In this document: positions 25,971-35,093 of the stretch, piece after piece | Layout of the letters: each line of letters opens with the position of its first letter | Numbering within the stretch: position 1 is the first letter of the stretch | From: a cf. Phormidesmis sp. LEGE 11477 | GTDB taxonomy: Bacteria; Cyanobacteriota; Cyanobacteriia; Phormidesmidales; Phormidesmidaceae | Length of the DNA: 46,236 bases | Direction of reading: 5' to 3' | Assembly (NCBI RefSeq): GCF_015207105.1 | Contig: NZ_JADEXO010000041.1 | Location: 1-46,236, forward strand | Notes under the pieces: generated by a model | What the model was told of the DNA's origin: nothing | What the model saw: only the letters and a program-made list of their open reading frames with translations | Databases searched by the model: none | Position numbers and translations under genes: made by a program

Positions 25971-27758
25971 TCAACGCTTGAGCTCATTGAGCCAGTCTTT
26001 AAGCTGAGCACCTGCAACTTCGCGGCCACCTAGACCGAAGGCGATCGCAATGGCGATCGCAACCGCTCCTAAAAGTAAACCAAACGTCAGGTTGACAATG
26101 TTTGGCGCAACGCCCATCTGTCCTAGTGCCATTGCACCGACGAAGGCTAAAATCGCAACGCGGGCTGCTTGAGCTAGCGTATTAGAAGAAGAACCGCTGC
26201 TGCTCTTGATCAGGCGGAAAGCAAGGTTGGCGATATAGATACCAATACCGAAGATTAGAACACCGATCAACACCTGCCCAGCGATTTCCATTACCGCCCG
26301 CACAATAAGTGTCAGCTGATCGAGCTGAAGGATTTCAGTGGCGGTAACTGCGCCAAAGAGCACGATTGCGACCAGGACAACTAGACCAGCAACTTCTGAA
26401 GGCGTCTTTCTAGAGCTAGTAGAACTCGTAGAACTAGAACCTAAGTCAGAGCCTAGACTCGTAGAACCTAGACTTGTAGAACCCATACCGGTAGAGGTCG
26501 TGCCGGTCGTAGGTGGCTGTAGGGTAGTGGGTGACTGCAGGGTAGTTGAGCCCGGTTCTACAACTCCGGTTCCAGAATCGGGGTAAGCCCCAGGTGTCGC
26601 TGGCTCGGGAGAAGAGATATCGGGTAGACCCAGTGCTTCTAAGACGCTATCGAAACCAGCACTAGAGAGCAGATTAGTCACTAGCTCACCGACAAAGCGG
26701 CCAATGAAGTAGAAGACCGTTAGAACAATACCAGCCGCTAATAGCAGCGGAATGAAGTTCAAAATCTGTTCGAGCATGCCGATCGCAGGATCGGAGATGG
26801 CATCGATATCTAGCGCATTGAGCGCTGCGATCGCGGCTGGAATTAGAATTAAAACGTATACGATAGTGCCTGCTAGACCGGACAAAGACGTCTGATTAGC
26901 ACTCGACGTCAGCCCTACCCGGCGGCCTAAATTATCAACGCCTGTAGCCGATAGCAAGTTAGTCACAATGCCACGAACGACTTTGGCTAGTAGCCAGCCC
27001 ACCGCAAAGATAATACCGGCCAGAATGATCTTTGGAATAGCCGCTAAGAACTGGTCAATTAAATTCTGTACAGGTGAAAGTAGGCCATTGAGTTCTAGTG
27101 AATCTAGAATTGGTGGCAAAAACAATAAAAAGATGAACCAGTAGAGCGCATTGCCCAATGTCTCATTGATTTTGATCGAGTTCTGTCGAGGATCGACGCC
27201 AGTGTTCTCAGCGAGCCTATCGTCTAAGTGAAAGGCTTCTAACCCCTTGACCACCAGCGTTTTGACGATCGTTGCGACCAGCCAAGCAACCGCTAGCAAA
27301 ACGGCAGCGCTGATGACACGAGGTAGATATTCGAAGACAGTCTCTAGCAGCCTGCTTAGCGGCCCTGAGACAACCGTAAGTTCTAGCCGCTGCAATACAG
27401 CAATAACCGTGAATAGGATAACTATCCAAAAAACGGCGTCGCCCACCCACTTTGCTACGGACAAGTTTTCGGGCGACTGTCCTGTTATTCGAGCGGCGAT
27501 ATTATCGTCAATGCGCGTGCTTTTGAGAATGCTACGGACTATCCAAGACACCACAAAGGCGATACACAGACCGATAAAGCCGATGACGATGGCCCCAATC
27601 ACATTAGGCAGCGCATTGGTAAAGCTTTCTCCAAGGTTTTGCGTGACTCTACCGAGATTGAAACTGCTATCAGTACTAGCTTGAGCAAGGGTCGGAGGTA
27701 TGCCGCCGGGCCGGACTAAGCTAATACCTGTGCTGACAGGAGGTATTAGAGGAATCAT
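25971..27758 (-). CDS. Multi-pass membrane protein with conserved TM-helix repeats (mechanosensitive-channel related)
   Basis: 595 residues. An N-terminal segment (about 1-27) may be a signal-like or disordered stretch. It is followed by repeated units in which a hydrophobic helix precedes the pattern VxxxVxxLLxxxGxDxxxxR. Examples are IVRSILKSTRIDDNIAAR, TLVVKGLEAFHLDDRLAE, IVTNLLSATGVDNLGRRVGL and LVTNLLSSAGFDSVLEALGL. This is the conserved TM-helix (PF05552-type) repeat found in some MscS-related proteins. A Thr/Ser/Gly-rich linker (about 385-450) separates the repeats from a final membrane block ending LLLGAVAIAIAIAFGLGGRE. The protein stops about 20 residues later, so the cytoplasmic MscS beta domain is absent. 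It lies 236 nt after gyrA on the same strand. Confidence 0.8.
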   Translation of the reverse strand: MIPLIPPVSTGISLVRPGGIPPTLAQASTDSSFNLGRVTQNLGESFTNALPNVIGAIVIGFIGLCIAFVVSWIVRSILKSTRIDDNIAARITGQSPENLSVAKWVGDAVFWIVILFTVIAVLQRLELTVVSGPLSRLLETVFEYLPRVISAAVLLAVAWLVATIVKTLVVKGLEAFHLDDRLAENTGVDPRQNSIKINETLGNALYWFIFLLFLPPILDSLELNGLLSPVQNLIDQFLAAIPKIILAGIIFAVGWLLAKVVRGIVTNLLSATGVDNLGRRVGLTSSANQTSLSGLAGTIVYVLILIPAAIAALNALDIDAISDPAIGMLEQILNFIPLLLAAGIVLTVFYFIGRFVGELVTNLLSSAGFDSVLEALGLPDISSPEPATPGAYPDSGTGVVEPGSTTLQSPTTLQPPTTGTTSTGMGSTSLGSTSLGSDLGSSSTSSTSSRKTPSEVAGLVVLVAIVLFGAVTATEILQLDQLTLIVRAVMEIAGQVLIGVLIFGIGIYIANLAFRLIKSSSGSSSNTLAQAARVAILAFVGAMALGQMGVAPNIVNLTFGLLLGAVAIAIAIAFGLGGREVAGAQLKDWLNELKR

Positions 27759-27994
27759 AATTTCTGTAACTTGTTGAAGGGTCTAAAACGTAGCTAGTAT
27801 CAGTTATCAGCAAGATTTACTGATAATTGAGATAAGAGTACCGCTTCATGGTTATTTACAGGAGAAAATCTATGCAGATAGTCTTTTTTTGTTAACAAAA
27901 CTATCTTTGCATCTATGCCGCCAGGCAGGTGCCCCGCTCAACTACCCTAAGAAGGGCGTGAGCGACACCGTCAGATTGGACTAATTCCTTTGAT

Positions 27995-30730
27995 TCAGAC
28001 TCCGTTGCCAGTCTCTTCACCAGCATCTGTATCAACTTCTGCTAGAGGGTCGGCAAAAGGGTCAACTGCTATCGAAGCATCAAACTCAGAAGAAATAGAA
28101 TCCACGTCTCTTTCTTCCGCCTCTAGGACTGAGACTACTTGGGCTTCGGCGGTAGTTTCAGCAACTGCCTCAGCCACATCTTCAGAGGGCATCTCATTGT
28201 CTGATTCGTCTAGATGAGGAACTAAGGCAACCGCTGCGATCGCATCGTCACTGTCTAATCGCTGCAGCTGCACGCCAGTGGCCATTCGCGACTGGACAGA
28301 AATAGCATCGACTGACTGACGCATGATAATGCCACGCTGACTGACAATCATCAGCTCATCATCTGGTCCGGCAATCCGCAGCGCTATTAGCTCGTCGCCG
28401 TCCTTGCGGAATTTCATCGCCACCAAACCCATCCCGGCGCGATTTTGCAAACGGAAGTTCGAGACCGGTACTCGCTTGCCTAGCCCACCTGAAGAAACGA
28501 CCAGTACCCACGGCCCTTGATCGGCATTACCTACCTCATCAGCGTCTTCATCCACATCGTCGTCTAGTGCGCCTTCTACCTCTTCTACGACTTGCGAGGG
28601 CAAGATATCCATACTAATGAGCTGATCGCCTTCTCTCAAAGACATCGACTTCACCCCTTTGGTAGGCCGACCTAACGGACGCAGCTGAGCGTGATCGGCT
28701 TTGAAATGGATCGTCATCCCTTTTTGTGATCCGATTAGGACACTGTCATCAGCCGTGGCCATTCGTACCCAGCGCAGCTCATCGCCATCTTCTAACGAAA
28801 TGGCAATGAGGCCGTTAGTTCGGATCCGACTAAACGCAGATAGCGCTGTTTTTTTGACAAAACCGCCTTGGGTCAGCATGACTAAATAATCGTCTTCGCT
28901 AAATTCGCTCACGCCAATGACAGAGGTTACTTTTTCTTTCTTGGGGATGGGCAGCATTTGCACCAGGGGGTAACCCTTGGCCGTACGAGAGCTTTCGGGA
29001 ATCTGGTAGGCCCGCAAAGAATAGGCAACGCCGCGATCGCTAAAGAACAGAACGTGATCGTGCGAGCAGCAGGTGATGAAGTGCTCAATGCCGTCATCGT
29101 CTTTCATGCGAGTGCCTGATTTACCTCTAGTGGCGCGGTTCTGCGCCTCAAAGGTATCGACTAGCATGCGCTTGATGTAGCCTTGCTCGGTTACCAGAAT
29201 TGCCACTTGCTCATTAGCGATCAGCGAAATGTCTGAGAGATCATTTTCGTCAGCTTTGATGATCGTGCGCCGCTCGTTGGCATGGGCATCTCGAATCTGG
29301 GTCACTTCTGCTTTGATGATGGCGAGAATGCGATCGCGATTCGCCAAAATATCTTCTAGATCTGCAATCTTCTCCGTCAGTGCCTCATGCTCTTGCTGAA
29401 TCTTCTCAGCCTCTAGCGCTGTCAATCGGCGCAGCTGCATCTGCAAAATCGCATCGGCCTGCGTCGCCGAAAATCCATAGGATTCGATCAGCTCTTCTTT
29501 TGCACTAGCCGCATCTGCCGACGCTCGAATTAGCGCGATGACCGCATCTAGGTTGTCTAGCGCAATCAAATAGCCCTGTAATAAATGATCTCGCTCTTGA
29601 GCCTTACGCAGTTCATACTGAGTGCGGCGGGTAATTGTTTCTACTCGAAAGTCGAGAAAGACCTGTAAAAAGTCCAGCAGAGACAGTAGCTGAGGCTCGC
29701 TATTGACTAATCCCAGCATATTGACGCCAAAATTATTCTGTAGCGGCGTCTGCTTGTAGAGATTGTTGAGAACCACTTTGGGATAGGCATCGCGCTTGAG
29801 CTCAATGACAATCCGCATGCCATCTCTGTCGCTCTCATCGCGCAGATCAGAGATTCCTTCTAGGCGATGCTCGTTTACCATATCGGCAATCTTTTCGATC
29901 AGCGCCGCCTTGTTGGTCTGATAGGGCAATTCGGTGATAATAATCGTCTCTCGATCAGGGCGACCGCGAGTCTCCTGAGTTTCAATCGTCGCCACGCCGC
30001 GCATTGTCACCGAGCCTCGACCCGTCGCATACGCTTCACGAATTCCTCGACTACCAATGATTTGCGCGCCAGTTGGAAAATCAGGCCCTGGTATATACTC
30101 CATCAGCTCCATGCTGGTGAGCTCGGGGTTGTCAATCAAGGCGACTACGCCGTCAATAACTTCACCTAGGTTATGCGGTGGAATGTTGGTTGCCATTCCT
30201 ACCGCGATTCCAGACGAGCCGTTGATTAGCAGCTGAGGAATACGAGCAGGTAGGACAACTGGCTCTTGCTGCGAACCGTCGAAGTTGTCAGCAAAATCGA
30301 CCGTTTCAGACTCAATATCCTGTAGCAGCGCCGCGCCAGTCAGCGCCTGTAATCGCGATTCGGTGTAGCGCATCGCTGCTGGCGGATCGTTATCGATCGA
30401 GCCAAAGTTACCGTGACCGTTAATCAAAGGATGGCGCATAGAGAAATCTTGGGCCATCCGCACCAGCGCGTCGTATACCGCCGTATCACCATGAGGGTGA
30501 TATTTACCTAGCACTTCACCCACCACGCGGGCGCATTTTCTAAACGGGCGATCGGCAGTCAGTCCGAGCTCGTGCATAGCGTACAGAATACGTCGATGCA
30601 CGGGTTTGAGGCCGTCCCTGGCGTCTGGGAGCGCTCGTCCTACAATTACGCTCATAGCGTATTCAAGATAAGACCGAGACATCTCGTTTCGCAGATCAGT
30701 GGGAACGATCCGCTCTTGGGGACTACTCAT
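27995..30730 (-). CDS. gyrA: DNA gyrase subunit A
   Basis: Type II topoisomerase subunit that cuts and rejoins DNA for ATP-driven negative supercoiling with GyrB. 911 residues. Catalytic Tyr122 is in [11 protein letters not shown], at the same number as in E. coli. The quinolone region reads [17 protein letters not shown], with Thr83 and Asp87. The winged-helix and coiled-coil tower are followed by a six-bladed beta-pinwheel (repeats such as [38 protein letters not shown]). The GyrA-box equivalent near residue 530 is [10 protein letters not shown] rather than canonical QRRGGKG. The last ~70 residues form a very acidic tail. The start ATG is at 30730, and the leader upstream is purine-rich on the coding strand. 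I call gyrase rather than ParC by overall architecture. Confidence 0.94.
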   Translation of the reverse strand: MSSPQERIVPTDLRNEMSRSYLEYAMSVIVGRALPDARDGLKPVHRRILYAMHELGLTADRPFRKCARVVGEVLGKYHPHGDTAVYDALVRMAQDFSMRHPLINGHGNFGSIDNDPPAAMRYTESRLQALTGAALLQDIESETVDFADNFDGSQQEPVVLPARIPQLLINGSSGIAVGMATNIPPHNLGEVIDGVVALIDNPELTSMELMEYIPGPDFPTGAQIIGSRGIREAYATGRGSVTMRGVATIETQETRGRPDRETIIITELPYQTNKAALIEKIADMVNEHRLEGISDLRDESDRDGMRIVIELKRDAYPKVVLNNLYKQTPLQNNFGVNMLGLVNSEPQLLSLLDFLQVFLDFRVETITRRTQYELRKAQERDHLLQGYLIALDNLDAVIALIRASADAASAKEELIESYGFSATQADAILQMQLRRLTALEAEKIQQEHEALTEKIADLEDILANRDRILAIIKAEVTQIRDAHANERRTIIKADENDLSDISLIANEQVAILVTEQGYIKRMLVDTFEAQNRATRGKSGTRMKDDDGIEHFITCCSHDHVLFFSDRGVAYSLRAYQIPESSRTAKGYPLVQMLPIPKKEKVTSVIGVSEFSEDDYLVMLTQGGFVKKTALSAFSRIRTNGLIAISLEDGDELRWVRMATADDSVLIGSQKGMTIHFKADHAQLRPLGRPTKGVKSMSLREGDQLISMDILPSQVVEEVEGALDDDVDEDADEVGNADQGPWVLVVSSGGLGKRVPVSNFRLQNRAGMGLVAMKFRKDGDELIALRIAGPDDELMIVSQRGIIMRQSVDAISVQSRMATGVQLQRLDSDDAIAAVALVPHLDESDNEMPSEDVAEAVAETTAEAQVVSVLEAEERDVDSISSEFDASIAVDPFADPLAEVDTDAGEETGNGV

Positions 30731-30825
30731 ATGGAAAACTCCAGGAATTCTCTACGGAAAACTCAAAATTGAATCTCAATGGAATGAAATTTTACTTCAA
30801 ACCCTTTTACTCTGTTTTACTCGCT

Positions 30826-30853
30826 GCTTCTCGCTTTCTGCTTCTCGCTTTCT
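30826..30853. repeat. Exact 14-bp tandem duplication in a pyrimidine tract
   Basis: gcttctcgctttct at 30826-30839 and 30840-30853, identical. It sits in the 5' leader side of gyrA, where the coding (minus) strand is almost all purine over about 90 nt. Confidence 0.92.
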
Positions 30854-30921
30854 ACTTTTCACTCTCTGCCTTTTTCTCTATGTTTTCTCTGTAGCGGTGA
30901 TATGGCGCTTTATCCCATTCT

Positions 30922-30955
30922 CCTAGTGACCTGTCTAATCGCCTATACCACTAGG
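30922..30955. promoter_or_regulatory. Inverted repeat upstream of gyrA
   Basis: cctagtg (30922-30928) and cactagg (30949-30955) are perfect inverted copies separated by 20 nt, about 190 nt upstream of the gyrA start. It could be an operator pair or a leader hairpin; nothing else supports either. Confidence 0.35.
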
Positions 30956-31107
30956 TCAAAGTTTTCTAGAACAGAAATAGAAAAGCTCAGACTTAAGTAG
31001 CAAACAGCCATCGCTAGAGTTCAGTCAGCTATAGACTGGATTTAGTCTTTGATAATTAAGCATGAAGAACAAGGTTATGAGAAATTGTTTAAGGATGAGG
31101 AATCTAT

Positions 31108-31145
31108 TTAGATGAATCAGACAGGGTTAGATCAATCAGACAGGC
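31108..31145. repeat. 19-bp tandem duplication
   Basis: ttagatgaatcagacaggg (31108-31126) and ttagatcaatcagacaggc (31127-31145), two mismatches, within the gyrA/deacetylase spacer. Confidence 0.85.
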
Positions 31146-31493
31146 ATAGCGCTAGGGAAGCGTTGCCAAAAAAACAGGGCGAATGAAGGCTTGAACTAAA
31201 TACTAGAAAACAAAACATAGATTGATTCGAGATGGGTTTTTATCTTTAGTCTTTAGTCGAAATAGAGAAAATATTAAACAAGTAAACCAACACTGCTGAA
31301 CAACCTGAAAAAAAACGGATGAAATCCTTTGATTTCGAGTACAACTGATAGACTGCAAAAAATGTTTAGTTTAGACGTTTATTCTATCATATTTTGGCTA
31401 TATTTTCGGGTTCAAAACGGTCGTTGCTTAGCGGTTTTCCCTTGCCCTTTGACAGCGTCCTTTGAGATATTCTATGAACTCCTCTGATACCTT

Positions 31494-32546
31494 ATGAAAC
31501 TGTCGTTTCCAGTTTTTTATAGCAATCTATTTACACATCACAATACGGGTGCTGGACATCCTGAAAATGCTGGGCGGCTAAGGGCTGCGGTTAACTACCT
31601 TCGAAGATGTCAACAGTCAGAGTCAGATGATGATGCTTGGGCTAGACGCATCGAATGGATTGAGCCGTCTTCCCGGCCAGTGCTAGACCATATCTATCGA
31701 GTACACAATCAAGGCTACGTCCGGGCTTTGAAGAAGATTGCTGATGGCGGCGGTGGCCAGATTGATAGCGATACGGTAGTCAGTGCTCAAAGCTATGACG
31801 TTGCAATATTGGCCGTAGCGGCTTGGCTAGATGGACTCGATTGGGTATGTCAACATCGCGCCCCCGCCTTTGCACTCGTTCGCCCGCCAGGGCACCATGC
31901 GGAAAGTGATAGAGGAATGGGATTTTGCCTGCTGAGCAACGCGGCGATCGCAGCTCACTACGCGATCAATACCAGTAGTCCGAATGCCAGCAGTACAAAT
32001 AGCCTCAGTTCTTCTTCATCAACCTATTCGAGCAATTCCGACCTGCCAGATGCCGCCGCTGGCCCTGACAAACTGGCCAGCAACCGATCACAAATCAACA
32101 AAGTTGCCATTCTAGATTGGGATGTTCACCACGGTAACGGCACCCAGCACCTAATCGAAGCAAATTCGCAGCTGGCCTACTGCTCCTTTCACCAGTCTCC
32201 AGCCTATCCAGGCACTGGCCAAGCCAACGAAACTGGCAAGTTTAACAACGTATTGAACTTACCCGTTCCACCGGGCGCTCAGCTTAGCGATTATCAAAAG
32301 CTTTGGTACGAGTATGCCTATCCTTTTTTGTCAGATTTCGGTGCTGATCTTTTGATAGTCAGCGCTGGCTACGACGCGAATCAAGCCGATCCTTTAGCAG
32401 GCGTATGTTTGCAGCCTGATGACTATGGCTGGTTTGCTCAGGCGTGTCAGTCGCTGACGCCTGCCGTTTTATTTGGCTTAGAAGGGGGCTATGATTACGC
32501 TGCTCTGTCCGAATCGATTGCAGCTACGATTCGAGCCGCTGCGTAG
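31494..32546 (+). CDS. Histone-deacetylase superfamily (AcuC/HdaH-like) deacetylase
   Basis: 350 residues, zinc-dependent amidohydrolase of the arginase/deacetylase fold, probably acting on acetylated lysines or acetylpolyamines. Motifs: THHNTGAGHPENAGRL, LVRPPGHHAE (active-site His pair), GFCLLSNAAIAAHYA, ILDWDVHHGNGTQ (zinc ligands Asp210 and His212), VSAGYDANQADPLAG (third zinc ligand Asp) and LEGGYD. Between the Asn-Ala helix and the ILDWDVHHG strand there is an insert of about 40 residues (159-200) rich in Ser and Asn, not part of the usual fold. The ATG is the natural start. Substrate unknown. The gene is followed by a 14-bp near-duplicate just after the stop (32547-32574). Confidence 0.93.
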   Translation: MKLSFPVFYSNLFTHHNTGAGHPENAGRLRAAVNYLRRCQQSESDDDAWARRIEWIEPSSRPVLDHIYRVHNQGYVRALKKIADGGGGQIDSDTVVSAQSYDVAILAVAAWLDGLDWVCQHRAPAFALVRPPGHHAESDRGMGFCLLSNAAIAAHYAINTSSPNASSTNSLSSSSSTYSSNSDLPDAAAGPDKLASNRSQINKVAILDWDVHHGNGTQHLIEANSQLAYCSFHQSPAYPGTGQANETGKFNNVLNLPVPPGAQLSDYQKLWYEYAYPFLSDFGADLLIVSAGYDANQADPLAGVCLQPDDYGWFAQACQSLTPAVLFGLEGGYDYAALSESIAATIRAAA

Positions 32547-32574
32547 GACTGTATTCTCAAAGCTGTATTCTTAA
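32547..32574. repeat. 14-bp near-duplication immediately after a stop codon
   Basis: gactgtattctcaa (32547-32560) and agctgtattcttaa (32561-32574). The first copy begins directly after the TAG of the deacetylase gene. Confidence 0.65.
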
Positions 32575-32694
32575 AACAGTAAAGTAAGCAGGATAAACGA
32601 CGAAAACAGACTAAATTTTGAGCGCGATAGCGTTGTTTGGCCCCAGTTGAGTAAGCAGCCTCCAAAGATATTCAAAAGGTAGGTAGTTTTTAAG

Positions 32695-33807
32695 GTGTTT
32701 CGACTATTCCGCAGATTTTTCAACTTTTTTCGCAAAGAGGCCGCTCCGCCTGACGGATCAGAGCTAGGCGATCGCACCGTAGCTCTCTCCAGAAGTCTAT
32801 CTAGTTCAGAGTCCTCCAGTTCAGAGTCCTCAGCTTCAGACAATTCTGCGCCTTCAACGCCTTCTTCTGGCCAGTTGACTACTGACTCTGACTCTTCTGA
32901 TTCTTTAGCAGGTATCGCTGTGACTACTCAACCTTCATCAGACGCTCGAATTGAAAATCTCAAGCAGGTCGTTAACGTTTTACGGGCCTACAGTATTACC
33001 TTTGGTCAGCTAGAAGACGAGCTAGAGCTGCGGGCAGTCGTTGGCGCGATCGCCGCTAGCATAGCAACCGTATCGATCAAAGATCGCCAGCTAGAGCCTT
33101 TTATCGACGAGGCGATCGCTGCCTACAGCAGCCTGGGGACAGACGCCTCATTAGTCGATGCAGGGGCACAGCTACTGGCCGAAAAAGCTTCTATATGGCT
33201 AGACGAACAAGAAATAGCCATCATCAACATTATGAATGCCTACCTGCAGCAGTTTGCCCCTGAAGATGCAGACTGGCAGACTAATGACATCATCGGACTT
33301 GCTCAGACTATCATCGCTACTCTAAACGACGGCTCGCTGAGTCGCTCGGGCAGCAGAGTGCTGGTCAAACGGGTAATCGCTTCTTTTGAGGTCAAAAAGG
33401 CGCTGAGTCGCTGGGTGGCACCAGAGTGGATTGCGATCGCCCAGCGGGTTGCTAGCTACACCGAAAAAGGAGATCTGCAATTAGAGCTGCAGTCAATTAC
33501 CTGGGCATACGTTCAGCAATTTCAATCGATCTTGAGCCCCCAGCTAATCGAGCAGATCATGGAGAAGGGATCAATAAATGTTTCTGCTGCCGAATTTATG
33601 GCGGGCGATCTGGGTGATTTTTCTCAGATGCTGTACTACAAATTTCAGCTACTAGAGGCCGACCCCCTCGTAACTAAAAGTCATGAACAAATTGCAGCCG
33701 GTGTATACCAGGCCGTCGAAGACTTCAAAGCTCACCGTGAAACCGATGTCGATGTGACCATGGGCGTCTCAACTGGCGGTTTAAAAGTCAGCAGTCTCTT
33801 CAACTAG
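32695..33807 (+). CDS. Hypothetical protein with aromatic-basic N-terminal helix
   Basis: 370 residues, family not recognised. The first 14 residues, FRLFRRFFNFFRK after the start, form a strongly basic aromatic amphipathic helix that could bind membranes. A Ser/Asp-rich linker follows (about 20-85), containing a 15-bp in-frame DNA duplication (32803-32832). From about residue 85 to 350 the protein is predicted helical and acidic, e.g. IENLKQVVNVLRAYSITFGQ, LEDELELRAVVGAIAASIAT and LAQTIIATLNDGSLSRSGSR. No enzyme motif is visible. The start is GTG, with AGGTAG about 9-12 nt upstream. It lies 148 nt downstream of the deacetylase gene and 247 nt before the DUF5331 gene. Function unknown. Confidence 0.75.
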   Translation: MFRLFRRFFNFFRKEAAPPDGSELGDRTVALSRSLSSSESSSSESSASDNSAPSTPSSGQLTTDSDSSDSLAGIAVTTQPSSDARIENLKQVVNVLRAYSITFGQLEDELELRAVVGAIAASIATVSIKDRQLEPFIDEAIAAYSSLGTDASLVDAGAQLLAEKASIWLDEQEIAIINIMNAYLQQFAPEDADWQTNDIIGLAQTIIATLNDGSLSRSGSRVLVKRVIASFEVKKALSRWVAPEWIAIAQRVASYTEKGDLQLELQSITWAYVQQFQSILSPQLIEQIMEKGSINVSAAEFMAGDLGDFSQMLYYKFQLLEADPLVTKSHEQIAAGVYQAVEDFKAHRETDVDVTMGVSTGGLKVSSLFN

Positions 33808-33937
33808 TCCTGATCGCTAGCTAGTGGTCCGTTCTTTGCTATGACGATTCTACAACCGTAAATCTAGTGAAAATTTATTGATAAAAATAGTTTGATATGC
33901 CCTAGTCAACTCGCCTGAAGGGTGCTAGATTGCTGCG

Positions 33938-33967
33938 ATATTGAGGCAATTACATCTGCCTCGATAT
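33938..33967 (+). terminator. Strong hairpin after the 370-residue gene
   Basis: atattgaggca (33938-33948) pairs with tgcctcgatat (33957-33967), an 11-bp stem with one G-U and an 8-nt loop, 131 nt after the stop and 87 nt before the DUF5331 gene. It is followed by tagtttgtg, a poor T-run, so it may be a terminator or a leader structure. A 14-bp duplication starts 3 nt later. Confidence 0.5.
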
Positions 33968-33969
33968 TA

Positions 33970-33997
33970 GTTTGTGTCCGCTCGTTTGTGTCTGCTC
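33970..33997. repeat. 14-bp tandem duplication
   Basis: gtttgtgtccgctc (33970-33983) and gtttgtgtctgctc (33984-33997), one mismatch, between the hairpin and the DUF5331 gene. Confidence 0.88.
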
Positions 33998-34054
33998 ATT
34001 AGCTAGGCTGCACAGCGCTAGCTGACTTTTCGACGATTCCTTACAGGTTGAACA

Positions 34055-34438
34055 ATGGCCTTTTTTGAGAACTTTACTTCTGTTATTCGAGACAAGTGGT
34101 TGGACTACTTTCGTGCCAACCGCACCTGGCTAGAAGTGCAGATGGCCACGACCTCTGTCCGCACGCCTGAAGGGGGTCGCAGGCCGTCTTCTTTTCTGAT
34201 TTTGGGTGTTGTCAACGCCCTAGAACCGAAACTGTCTAACCTGATGGTGCCGTTTTATCAGCTGAACTCTGATGAAGATGCGCTGATTGACGTATTGGGG
34301 TTGAACTTCGATCCAGAGGCCGTACTAGACAACGGCGAGGTGGGTAAGACGATCGATGCTTCATCCGAAGGCAATACGCCCTTGCTTGAGAGCGAACCGT
34401 CAATAGATAAAGATGTGGACGCCTGGCCGCCTAGTTAG
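34055..34438 (+). CDS. DUF5331-like cyanobacterial protein
   Basis: 127 residues, soluble. The N-terminus MAFFENFTSVIRDKWLDYFR followed by ANRTWLEVQM is typical of this cyanobacterium-specific family of unknown function. The next part (RRPSSFLILGVVNALEPKLS and NLMVPFYQLNSDEDALIDVL) continues the conserved domain to about residue 90. The C-terminus is acidic and variable. The ATG follows ttacaggttgaaca with a weak ribosome binding site. Neighbours are an unrecognised 370-residue protein and an RG-rich protein. No function can be stated. Confidence 0.78.
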   Translation: MAFFENFTSVIRDKWLDYFRANRTWLEVQMATTSVRTPEGGRRPSSFLILGVVNALEPKLSNLMVPFYQLNSDEDALIDVLGLNFDPEAVLDNGEVGKTIDASSEGNTPLLESEPSIDKDVDAWPPS

Positions 34439-34595
34439 GTGCCCCAATTGAGCATGCATGAGCGTTCATTAAGCAGTTTATTTACCCTAGCTGGCTAACT
34501 CAAGACTCTTCTACTATGCCGATTCTCACGCCGAGAACTAAGACCATATCGTCGTGATACGATTGGTTTGAAATCTTATACAGGCGGATAATTCC

Positions 34596-35093
34596 ATGGT
34601 AGATCGTCCTATCAAGAAGAGCGATCGCGAAGCAGCTCAGCAAACCAATCCTAGCGACGACCAGCCAAAAGCAGCGAGAAACACCCCTAAGCCGGTCAAA
34701 AAAGCTGACCGCACTGACGGGGGAGATAGCAGCAAGCGCGATGACCGTGACGATCAAGGGCGCGGTGGTAGAGGCAAGCGAAAAGGTCGCGGTCGCGGTA
34801 AAGACGATGCGCCCAAAGCACCGATGAATCCGGCCCTGATGCGTGGTCCTAAACCTACTAAGAAAGTGGAAGAAGTGGTGGAAGCTGCCGCTGAAGAGAC
34901 CGTCACTGAAGAAACTGCTACCGAAGAAACGGTTACCAGCACCGAAGAGGCTGCTACTGGCGAAGCTGCTACTGGCGAAGCTGCTACTGAAGCAGCGGTT
35001 ACCAATACCGAAGAAGCTGCTGCTGGAGAAGCTACTGCTGAAGCAGCGGTTACCGAAGCAGCCACCGAAGAGACTGCTGTTTCTGAAGCCTAG
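34596..35093 (+). CDS. RG-rich basic protein with acidic Ala/Thr/Glu repeat tail
   Basis: 165 residues, wholly low-complexity. The N-terminal half is charged and basic (residues about 1-85), with an Arg/Gly/Lys core (GRGGRGKRKGRGRGKDD) that suggests RNA or DNA binding. The short motif PMNPALMRGPKPTKK follows. The C-terminal half is an acidic run of Ala-Thr-Glu-Glu-like repeats (e.g. EEAATGEAATGEAATEAAV), built partly from an exact 15-bp DNA duplication (34953-34982). I believe the NPALMRGPKP motif is shared with other cyanobacterial proteins, but I cannot verify this. Both strands and another frame are also open here; this frame is chosen for its start and the following terminator. Confidence 0.7.
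   Translation: MVDRPIKKSDREAAQQTNPSDDQPKAARNTPKPVKKADRTDGGDSSKRDDRDDQGRGGRGKRKGRGRGKDDAPKAPMNPALMRGPKPTKKVEEVVEAAAEETVTEETATEETVTSTEEAATGEAATGEAATEAAVTNTEEAAAGEATAEAAVTEAATEETAVSEA

Larger units (their letters stand above)
30731..31493. other. 763-nt divergent intergenic region between gyrA and the deacetylase gene
   Basis: No credible gene. Nearest gyrA is a pyrimidine-rich tract (plus strand, about 30800-30892) containing an exact 14-bp duplication. Then comes a 7-bp inverted repeat, cctagtg (30922-30928) with cactagg (30949-30955). A 19-bp duplication lies at 31108-31145. The right half is AT-rich, with runs such as ctgaaaaaaaacgg, and should hold the deacetylase promoter. No tRNA or recognised ncRNA was seen, but a small RNA cannot be excluded. 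Confidence 0.6.

Noticed and set aside
27247-27684. 145-codon plus-strand frame inside the channel-like gene
   Set aside because: Antisense to repeated membrane helices; Thr/Ser-rich composition is a by-product of hydrophobic codons on the other strand.
30699-30926. 75-codon hydrophobic frame upstream of gyrA
   Set aside because: Its Leu/Phe/Ser content is created by the pyrimidine-rich tract; it overlaps the gyrA start region.
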